From Halocaridina rubra (taxonomy: Eukaryota; Arthropoda; Malacostraca; Decapoda; Atyidae), in assembly GCA_037179515.1 (NCBI GenBank), contig JAXCGZ010009488.1, positions 97,001-161,000 on the forward strand: a DNA stretch of 64,000 nt. The letters are read 5' to 3'. Below, piece by piece: positions 56,010-64,000 of the stretch. The notes under the pieces are model-generated. The model saw only the letters and a list, made by a program, of their open reading frames with translations, did no database searches and was not told where the DNA came from. Both the position numbers and the translations under genes were made by a program. Each line of letters starts with the position of its first letter. Positions within the stretch are counted from its first letter, which is position 1.

Positions 56010-58270
56010 CGTGTGAAAGAGCCCCAAGCTCGTAACTTATCGTCTCCTGGTCAATTCCATTTTGTACTTAGTGATACTTATCATACTTGTCCTTTAAAAC
56101 TAAGGATTGAGTTAGCATTAACTACCTCCTTGCTTAGCCAACTCCAATTATCAACTACTCTTACACTAAAAAATTACTTCCTTACATCCTGCGAAGCTTC
56201 AAACTATGACCTCTAGTTCTAGTGCCAGCCTTATCAAAATATCGATCTCTATCCACTCTGTCATAACCATGAATTAATTTAAAAACGGTGACCATATCCC
56301 CCATTATTCTTGTAGCTTCGAGTTATGGTAAGTCTAATTTCCTCAGCCTCTCCTCATAACTGAGACTGGGTATTTCTAGCACCAATTTCGTGGCATGTCT
56401 TTGAACTTTTTCTAGCTTAACTTCGTGCATTTTCAAGTTTGGATTCCAAGAGGGGCTGCATATTCAAGCTTTGGCCTCACATAGGTTACATAAATATTTC
56501 TGAATATTTCCTTTGTCCAAGTACCTAAAGGATACCCTTACATTTGTTAAGAAAGCATATGCTGCCTTTGCTATGCCATTTATATGTATTTATGAAAACA
56601 AAGCTGTCAATATATTTACTCCTCGATCTCTCTCATTCTCTGTCTTTTGAAGTTCTGCTCCTGCCATTGAGTAGTCAAGCTTGGGCCTTCTTGCACTTGT
56701 ACCCATTCTCATTACCTTACATATAGAAGTATTGACTTTCATTGGCCAATTTTCTGACCACTCATGCAGACTGTTTAGGTCTTCCTGAAGTACTGTACCT
56801 TTGTTCTCGTCTCTTACTTTCTTCACATTTTTTGCATCATCTGCAAACATATTCATAAATGAATTTACAGACTCAGGTAGGTTATTTACATATACTGTAC
56901 AAGGAACAAAAGTGGCCCTAAAACTGAACCCTGTGGAACTCCACTTCTAACTCCTCTACATTCAGACACTGAGTGTCTTACTCTAACCCTCTGTTCCCTT
57001 CCTTCTGAGTAAGTTTTTATCCTTTCCAAGACATTTCTAGCTATTCTCGCCATCGCTTGCAGCTTCTTAATAAGTCTCCCATGTGGGACTGTGTCAAATG
57101 CTTTCTGGAAGTCTAGGAATATGTAATCTGCCCAGCCCTCTCTTTCCTGTAAGATCAGCTTACCTCATCATAAAATTCTAATACATTTGTTACTGTTTGA
57201 TCTACCTTTTCTGAAGCCGTGTTGTCTCACTGACAAAGAGTTGAAGGATTCCATGTGAAGAGAAATGTGTTTCCTTAGTAGTTTCTCTATAACTCTGCAA
57301 TCTATGCCGGTCAAGAGAACAGGTCTATAGTTTAGAGCTGTATCCGTCCTTCCCTCCTTGCAGATAGGTATCATGTTCACTTAGCTCCAGCATCTTGGTG
57401 TCTCCCCAGATTCCAATGACTTTTCATATATGATACATAGTGCTGATAATATTAATTTAGCACATTTCTTAAGTACATAAGGGGATATATCATCAGGACC
57501 TGTAGCTTTATGGGCATCTAACTCCATCAGCGCTTAGCATATCTCTGTGGCTGAAAAGATGATGTTCTATAATACTGGCCCATGAGCTCCTATCTCTGCA
57601 ATCTGAGGGGGTCGGGTATTTTCTACTGTAAATATGAACTGAAACTCCTTGTTCAATTCTTTGCATATCTCTTCATCCGTCTCAGTGATGCTTCCATCTG
57701 CTCTCTTTAGCTTTAGAACCTGTTCTTTGAGCTTCAGTTTTCCTCTGATAAAGCTGTGGAAAAGTTTGGGATTTTCTTTAAGCTTCCTGGTGATGTCCCT
57801 CTCATAGTTTCTCTCTGCCTCTCTTCTTTTACTTAGGTAATCATTTCTTGCTCTTTTGTAAGTCTGCCATGCATTTATGTTTTTTCTCCTCCTATACCTT
57901 TTCCAGTATATGTCTTTCCACTCCTTGGCTCTCTTACACTCATTATTGAAACATTTCTCTCTGGCAGGAATAACTCCTATTTTAGTGGAAGGTATGCAAC
58001 AATCTACTATCTTCCCATAATCCTCACAAAAGATGCACATTTCTTGTATAGATTTGTTAAATAAGGTCCTCCAGTCAATAACTCAAACAGCTCAATAATT
58101 TTGATATAGTCTCTTTTCGAAAAGTTCCTCCTCGTGTCCTCAGTGTCTCTACTTTCAGGAAGAACATCTTCGATGATCTACTCCATCAACAATACACAAT
58201 GGTCACTCATTCCAATTGGTGGTTCATACTCAAGTTTTTCAATATCCAACACGTTATCTGTGAATATTAC
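56010..58270 (-). pseudogene. CR1-like LINE copy C, truncated and decayed
   Basis: The - strand frames 58040-57567, 57380-57168 and 56856-56590 align with ORF2 of copies A, B and D from the SDHCVL region to the C-terminus, with numerous stops and frameshifts and clearly more divergence. It lacks ORF1 and the first part of ORF2 (5'-truncated at about 58270), and the last bases of the 3' end are altered. It lies within Tigger 2. Confidence 0.88.
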
Positions 58271-58386
58271 TAAGTGTATGTGCGTTCGTGACTCTAGGGT
58301 TGTTTGGGGGTCAATGCAAAATTTGTTCGTAAGAAGTGTTCATGGGGCTATTTGTTCATGGGCGTTCGTTGGGTGAGGTTACACTG

Positions 58387-59216
58387 CATTGGTTTATGAT
58401 TACAAAATTTATTTGTAAGCTGTGTTCAAAGTGTTACCATGCAAGAAGAGAAAGAAAACGAAATCCTTTTTGTACAGAAAGAAAGTTTTCTTTTTTTCCT
58501 TTCCTTTTAATATACATGTACTGGTATGCTGCAATATTTTTAAGCTTTTGTTAATTGCTACATAAACCCGGAATTTAGTAGAATGAGTGTGTTAATTGGC
58601 CTTTGTAATTTTGATAGCTTGAAGAGACAAGGAGAATAATGGTTCTGAGTTTATCTGCCAATAATTACTGTTTCATCTCTGTGAACTCTATAATTAGTTG
58701 TGCTAATTGAGATAATTTGCATTATTGGTGTGTATATCTCAGTGTTTATAATTAATATCTTACATATTTATTTGCTTTAATTTCAATTTGCTTGCTTTAT
58801 TTTTGTTTTCTACAGAAAGAGTATTTTGTTAATTCTCTTAACTCACATTAAAAAAGTTTTTTCTTGAAGGATCAGCTTTTAGCACAAAATATTTTTAATT
58901 TTTAGTGATCATTTCTCTTTAAAAAGAGATAGTAGACGTAAGTTTAATATCTTCATAGTATTTCGTTAAGTTCTGTTGCAAGGTAAGTTTGACTCCTAAC
59001 CAGAGTGAATGCTTTGACTCAACCCTCCCTCTTATAAAGGAACGCACAGTCATAGTATCCGTGTGTGTATGAGTATTTCAAAAACACAGAAAGAGAAGAG
59101 ATTGTATGATATGCCTTAAACTTAATCTGTTCACAATTCCTGTTATTTAAGATGTTATAAAACTTAATTTGTCAGAATTTAGCAAAAGAGCCATTCACAA
59201 GAATCATTTTCCTTGG
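58387..59216. other. Unassigned AT-rich DNA
   Basis: No gene or repeat recognised between Tigger 2 and CR1 copy D. Confidence 0.4.
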
Positions 59217-59291
59217 GATTACCTAATTGTGTTTACGGGAAAGAGCCCATAGCTCGTATCTTCCCGTTTCCTCATCGGTTCCATTTTATAC

Positions 59292-62114
59292 TTAGTGATA
59301 CTTATCATACCCGTCCTTAAAACTATGGATTGAGATAGCATTAACTACCTCTTCGCTTAGCCAATTCCAATTATCAACTACTCTTACACTGAAAAAGTAT
59401 TTTCTTACATCCTGCAAAGAAGTTTTCTTACCAAGCTTCAAACTATGACCTCTAGTTCTAGAGCCAGCCATGTCAAAATATCCATCCCTATCCACTCTAT
59501 CATAACCATGAAGGAATTTAAAGACTGTCACCATATCCCCCCTCACTCTTCTAGCTTCGAGTGATAGTAAGTCGAATTCCCTCAGCCTCTCATCATAACT
59601 GAGATTGCGTATTTCTGGCACCAGTTTCGTGGCATGTCTTTGAACTTTTTCAAGCTTAGCTATGTGCTTTTTCAAGTGCGGATTCCAAAAGGGGGCTGCA
59701 TATTCGAGTTTTGGCCTAACATAGGTTACATAAATATTTCTGAACATTTCCTTGTCCATGTGCCTGAAAGCTACCCTTACATTTGATAAGAATGCATATG
59801 CTGCCCTTACTATGCCATTTATATGTATTTCTGGAGACAAATCTGCCAGTATGTTTACTCCTAGATCTCTCTCATTTTCTGTCTCTTGAAGTTGTACTCC
59901 AGCCACCGAGTAGTCAAGCTTGGGCCTTCTTGCACTTGTACCCATTCTCATTACCTTACATTTTGAAGTATTGAATTTCATTAGCCACTTTTCTGACCAC
60001 TCATGCACATTATTTAGATCCTCCTGAAGTTCTCTACCATTGTTCTCGTTTTTTACTTTCTTCACAATCTTTGCATCATCTGCAAACATATTCATGAATG
60101 AATTTACAGCTTCTGGTAGGTCATTTACATATACAAAGAACAAAAGTGGCCCTAAAACTGAACCCTGTGGAACTCCACTACTAACTCTTCTCCATTCAGA
60201 CACTGAGTGTCTTACTCTAACCCTCTGTTCCCTTCCTTCTAAGTAAGTTTTTATCCATTCCAAAACATTTCCACCTATTCTAGCCATTGATTGCAGCTTC
60301 CTAATAAGTCTCCCATGTGGAACAGTGTCAAACGCTTTCTGGAAGTCTAGGAATATGCAATCTGCCCAGCCCTCTCTTTCCTGTAAGATTTGGCTTACCT
60401 CATCATAAAATTCTAATAAGTTTGTTACTGTTGATCTACCTTCTCTGAAGCCATGTTGCCTCACTGACAAAAAGTTGAAGGATTCCAAGTGAAGAGAGAT
60501 ATGTTTCCTTAGTAGTTTCTCCATAACTTTGCAAACTATGCTGGTCAAGCAAACTGGTCTATAGTTCAGAGCCGTATCCCTCCTTCCCTTTTTGAAGATA
60601 GGTATCACATTTGCTTGTTTCCAGCATCTTGGAATCTCCCCCGACTCCAGTGACTCCTTAAATATGATACTTAGTGCCACTGATATTGTGTTTGCGCATT
60701 TTTTAAGCACATGAGGGGATATGTCATCAGGACCTGTTGCTTTATGAACATCTAAATCCATCAGCACTTTGCATACCTCTGTGGCTGTAAGGTTGATGTT
60801 CTCTAATACCGGCCCTTGAGCTTCTATCTCTGCAATCTGAGGGGGTGGGGTATTTTCTACTGTAAATACTGACTGAAACTCCTTGTTCAATTCTTTGCAG
60901 ATCTCTTCATCCGTCTCAGTGATGCTTCCATCCGCTCTCTTTAGCCTTAAAACCTGTTCTTTTACCTTCAGTTTTCCTCTGATAAAGCTGTGGAAAAGCT
61001 TGGGATTTTCTTTAGCCTTCCTGGTGATGTCCTTCTCATAGTCTCTCTCTGCCTCTCTCCTTTTACTTAGGTAGTCATTTCTTGCTCTTTTGTAGGTTTG
61101 CCAGGCATTTATGTTTTTTCTCCTCCTATACCTTTTCCAGCATTTGTCTCTCCACTCCTTAGCTCTTTTACACCCATTATCGAACCATTTCTCTCTGGCA
61201 TGAATTACACCTACTTTGGTGACAGGTATGCAGCAATCTACTATCTTCCCATACTTCTCACAAAAGATGTTATACATTTCTTGTACAGATTTGTTGTAAA
61301 ATAAGGTTCTCCAGTCAATAACTGCAAAAAGCTCATTCATTTTGATGTAATCTCCTTTCGGATAGTTCCTCCTCATGTCCTTAGTGCCTCTACTCTCAGG
61401 AAGAATATCTTCAATGATATACTCCATCAACAACACACAGTGGTCACTCTTTCCAATTGGTGGTACATACTCAATTTTTTCAATATCCAACACATTATCT
61501 GTGAACACTAGATCAAGTAGTGATGGCTCATCCCCACCCCTGGCCCTTGTTGGTTCCATTACATGTTGGTGTAGGAAATTCCCTTGTACGCAATCTAGGA
61601 ATCTTGCCCCGAATGAGTCCTCACCACTGTGTGGGTCAAGATTTATCCAATCTATCTCTTTATGATTAAAGTCTCCCATAATCAAAATCCTACATTTTTT
61701 TTCCCGTGCCATGTTAACAATTGAGTTTATGACTTCAATAGTACCTATATGACTTTCCTCATAAACTTCAAGCCTATTTTGGTTCCTTGGTGGGTTGTAT
61801 ACAACAGTTATTATAATGCTCTCTGACCCAGTATTTATGCGAGCAACAAGAAATTCCTTGAACTCACTTTCTATAGCCCAGTTTATTTCTTCAACTTGAA
61901 TCCTTTCACTTATGAGCAGTGCTATCCCTCCACCAGTCCTCTCAGATCTTTCAACCCTTAGTATTCTGAAGCCCTTAGGAAAAACTGTGACACTGTTTAT
62001 GTCCTCACTCAACTTAGTCTCTGTAATTGCTACTATATCTGCCTTACTGTTGTGAATCCTATCTTTTAATTCTACTGCCCTACCAGCTAATCCATCAGCA
62101 TTTGTGTATAACAA
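59292..62114 (-). CDS. CR1-like ORF2: AP endonuclease and reverse transcriptase, intact (940 codons)
   Basis: Residues 1-235 are an apurinic-type endonuclease: LLYTNADGLAG, VAITETKLS (catalytic Glu), GGGIALLI, MGDFNHKEIDW (Asp/Asn), LLDLVFTDN and SDHCVLL (Asp/His). Residues about 450-760 are RT: ATGPDDISP, YRPVCLTSIVCKVMEKLLR, QHGFREGRST, FLDFQKAFDTVPHGRL, SSGVPQGSVLGPLLF and FADDAKI, with both catalytic Asp. The C-terminal region includes VRPKLEYAAPFWNPHLKKH. The protein nicks the target and primes reverse transcription. The frame starts without ATG: it is open upstream through the end of ORF1 back to a TGA just before the A_AAT_TTT heptamer. Stop TAA at 59294-59292. Confidence 0.93.
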   Translation of the reverse strand: MLYTNADGLAGRAVELKDRIHNSKADIVAITETKLSEDINSVTVFPKGFRILRVERSERTGGGIALLISERIQVEEINWAIESEFKEFLVARINTGSESIIITVVYNPPRNQNRLEVYEESHIGTIEVINSIVNMAREKKCRILIMGDFNHKEIDWINLDPHSGEDSFGARFLDCVQGNFLHQHVMEPTRARGGDEPSLLDLVFTDNVLDIEKIEYVPPIGKSDHCVLLMEYIIEDILPESRGTKDMRRNYPKGDYIKMNELFAVIDWRTLFYNKSVQEMYNIFCEKYGKIVDCCIPVTKVGVIHAREKWFDNGCKRAKEWRDKCWKRYRRRKNINAWQTYKRARNDYLSKRREAERDYEKDITRKAKENPKLFHSFIRGKLKVKEQVLRLKRADGSITETDEEICKELNKEFQSVFTVENTPPPQIAEIEAQGPVLENINLTATEVCKVLMDLDVHKATGPDDISPHVLKKCANTISVALSIIFKESLESGEIPRCWKQANVIPIFKKGRRDTALNYRPVCLTSIVCKVMEKLLRKHISLHLESFNFLSVRQHGFREGRSTVTNLLEFYDEVSQILQEREGWADCIFLDFQKAFDTVPHGRLIRKLQSMARIGGNVLEWIKTYLEGREQRVRVRHSVSEWRRVSSGVPQGSVLGPLLFFVYVNDLPEAVNSFMNMFADDAKIVKKVKNENNGRELQEDLNNVHEWSEKWLMKFNTSKCKVMRMGTSARRPKLDYSVAGVQLQETENERDLGVNILADLSPEIHINGIVRAAYAFLSNVRVAFRHMDKEMFRNIYVTYVRPKLEYAAPFWNPHLKKHIAKLEKVQRHATKLVPEIRNLSYDERLREFDLLSLEARRVRGDMVTVFKFLHGYDRVDRDGYFDMAGSRTRGHSLKLGKKTSLQDVRKYFFSVRVVDNWNWLSEEVVNAISIHSFKDGYDKYH

Positions 62115-62116
62115 TC

Positions 62117-63197
62117 TTAATGAGGCCCCATCCCCTGATCTTCTGTCATTATCTTCTTTATCTCCCCTTTGTCTGGAAGAACTCTGTAATGAAAATTTTT
62201 CTTCTCTTCTTCATTTCTTTCATCATTTAACCTTCTTGCCTCTTGCAACAAGTTTTTGATCTTTCCCATCTCTTCCTGTGTTCTGTATCGTCTAATGAAC
62301 ACTTCTTTGAATTCTTGAAGGTCTTTTAGACTTTTTTTTTCTCAACAATATTTCCCTACATGTTTCCCCTCTCTCAAAGGTTACTTTTGTTGGTCTCGGC
62401 TTTCCTTCCCTCGAATATTTACCTAGTTGGTGTATGTTTACAATATCCTCAGGACCACATACTACTCCAAGCTTTCTTATCAGGTCTACAACCCTAGCTT
62501 TATTTTCTTCAAGTCTCCCCTGCCATGTTGGCTCCTGGGATTCGCTTATATCTGAGATTACCACTGTCTTCTCCTTATCAAGTGCCTGTCTGATGAGTGG
62601 GTTTGCCCTTTCCATCACATCGTCTTTCATTTTTTCGATTACTATCTCTTTATAGTCAACTGTTTGTGTGTTTTCCAGTGCCACCACCTTTACAGCCTCT
62701 TTTACTGCCACATTCCCCTTTAGTGCATCAGCAAAGGAAGTTTTCATGGCATCATTTTCCATATTCAGCTCCTGGAACTCTTTTCTGAACTGTTCAATGT
62801 TTTCCTTAATCTGGACATTCCAAGCAGCAATCTCGTCTCTCTCAGAAGAGAGCAGTGAACTAACATCTAATTCCTTTAGGTTGCCATTTAGCTGTTTGTT
62901 TTTATCTTCTTGTTTAGAAATTCTAGATTCTAGTTGACTCTTTTCCCCTTCCAGCTTCTTTATTCTTTTTTCTAGGTCCTTTCTCTCCTGCCCTTGTGCT
63001 TTATTTGCTTCCTCCAAAGATCTTATTTGCTCTCTGAGTGTTTCATTCTCTTTCATTTCTCCATCCATATTCCGAATTTTTTCATCAAGGCTTATAACCA
63101 TTGCCTCTAAATTCTTGATTTTCTGTTTAAGTCTCCTAATGGCTACCCCTCCTACCGACCCATGGATGGGGGAGGTTTGGGACAGAGATGGCCTCAT
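62117..63197 (-). pseudogene. CR1-like ORF1, copy D, one-base insertion
   Basis: Frames 63197-62292 and 62302-62117 together give the 359-aa ORF1. The break is a run of nine T after 'gac' at 62331-62340 (+ strand), where copy B has 'tttctttt'. The rest, including coiled coil, RRM-like part and the heptamer at 62198-62192, is unchanged. Confidence 0.9.
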
Positions 63198-63338
63198 TTT
63201 TATGTTCTCCCTCTCACAGACTATAGAAAGAAGAAGAGGAAGAGGAAAAAAAAAGAGAAAAACTTTTATTTAAGCTTCACACAGAATTTTTATATCTCCA
63301 TATAAGTGCTATTTAGTGACTCAATTTATCTCTTTTCT

Positions 63339-63685
63339 TTCTTTCTTTCTTTGGATAGGATAGGACAGGTGGGGGAAAAGTAGTGACGGCATCGAGTGAA
63401 CTCTCTTAGCCCTATTCAGGGTGTCATCACTGGTGAGAGGGGGTAAAGGATGGGAAGGATTGGAGGGATAAGCACGAAATTTAAGGAAGTAAGAGATGAA
63501 AAGAGAGGGGCAAACCCTCGTGCTAAGTTTTTGTTAGATATAGTTATAATTGCCCACTATGACTTATAGTTTTAATTTAATAATGATGAGGAGGTATTGG
63601 AGAATTTACTTTATTGACTATAAATAGGATCTGGTGGATTTCCTGATAAAACTGGAGAAATTCTTTTCCACCAGGCATGGTCATT
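63339..63685 (-). mobile_element. SINE-like insertion with 10-bp target duplication in CR1 D 5' UTR
   Basis: Absent from copies A and B at the equivalent place. Both sides carry the identical decamer TCTCTTTTCT (63329-63338 and 63686-63695). Read on the - strand, the insert ends in a (GAAA)n tail of about four units at the 63339 side, as expected for a retroposed element. No tRNA or 5S head is evident, and no protein is encoded. Source unknown. Confidence 0.75.
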
Positions 63686-64000
63686 TCTCTTTTCTGGTAA
63701 CACACATCTTAACTTAAAAACTTGACCATGGTAATTTAAGGATAAAAAGAAAAAGAAAAAAAAATGCAACAAAACAAAAGTCAAACCTGAAGGAAAATTT
63801 GAATTTGTGTCTGAGGAGGCACCCACCTGTTTCTGCTATATATTCTTCTTAACTGATAAACTCACTTGCTAACCAAGATATGTTATCACAGGATTAGACT
63901 TTACATTTAACTCAATATATATACAAAATAAAAAAAAAAATAGTAAAAGATAAAGCTAAAAGAAAAGCAAAAAAATGAAGAAAATAAGACAGCTGTACTA

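Larger units (their letters stand above)
53959..58386 (-). mobile_element. Tigger/pogo transposon 2, interrupted by CR1 copy C
   Basis: The left end CAGTTATACCTCTACTCACG follows TA at 53957. The right end, reverse-complemented, CAGTGTAACCTCACCCAACG, lies at 58386. The body 53959-56009 with a decayed transposase and the terminal 58271-58386 piece are separated by a CR1-like insertion. The right target dinucleotide is CA, probably a mutated TA. Confidence 0.72.
59217..64000 (-). mobile_element. CR1-like LINE copy D, ORF2 intact, runs off the window
   Basis: The 3' end 'aattaggtaatc' is at 59217 (- strand), the same as in A and B. ORF2 is uninterrupted, ORF1 has one extra base in a homopolymer, and the 5' UTR is interrupted by a 347-bp insertion (63339-63685). 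The 5' terminus lies beyond the right edge. Confidence 0.93.

Noticed and set aside
47501..64000. Further upstream SLC5A-like exons
   Set aside because: No - strand segment with a transporter helix pattern and matching splice phase was found; they probably lie beyond the window.

Overview
The window is a stretch of a repeat-rich animal nuclear genome, most likely an arthropod and plausibly a decapod crustacean. The grounds are two spliced genes and part of a third, with GT-AG introns in animal-specific families, and a load of non-LTR retrotransposons, Tigger/pogo, piggyBac, hAT and MULE elements. The species cannot be fixed from the sequence. Intergenic and intronic DNA is AT-rich, and most open frames belong to repeats.

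Host genes. (1) PET100 homologue, + strand, 4425-4940, two exons, 81 aa: a mitochondrial cytochrome c oxidase assembly factor. (2) TYSND1-like peroxisomal processing protease, + strand, 5065-19840, eight exons, 716 aa, complete catalytic triad (His427, Asp476, Ser632). It starts only 124 nt after the PET100 stop, so the two may share transcription. (3) The last three exons of an SGLT-type SLC5A sodium/solute cotransporter, - strand, 47500 to 35058. An 11.8 kb intron packed with transposons separates the first two of these exons; the rest of the gene lies beyond the right edge.

Region by region. 1-1709: degenerate LINE ('family J', Jockey/CR1-group) with a poly-A tail. 1710-4424: old MITEs and unassigned DNA. 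4425-20440: PET100 and TYSND1, whose introns hold MITEs, a 5'-truncated RTE with a 19-bp target duplication, family-J 3' ends, and a degenerate LINE filling most of intron 6. 20440-24850: unassigned sequence and an old RNase H-bearing LINE (- strand). 24860-30296: a family-J copy split by a full-length CR1-like element (copy A). 30300-34300: MULE relic and a probable LINE ORF1 relic. 35058-47500: the SLC5A 3' part, with Tigger 1 and a nested tandem duplication, a hAT relic and full-length CR1 copy B in its intron. 48840-50151: family-J 3' end and a MITE. 50257-53227: almost intact piggyBac with TTAA duplications. 53571-58386: a short Tigger MITE, then Tigger 2 interrupted by CR1 copy C. 59217-64000: CR1 copy D, with an uninterrupted 940-aa EN-RT reading frame.

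Most notable: the young CR1-like family (A, B, D), in which ORF2 lacks an upstream AUG and overlaps ORF1 in the -1 frame just after a correctly phased A_AAT_TTT heptamer (candidate programmed frameshift); the close PET100/TYSND1 pair; a TYSND1 with a non-canonical C-terminal tripeptide and an 83-residue cysteine-containing insertion; and a MITE ending 21 bp before a TYSND1 exon.
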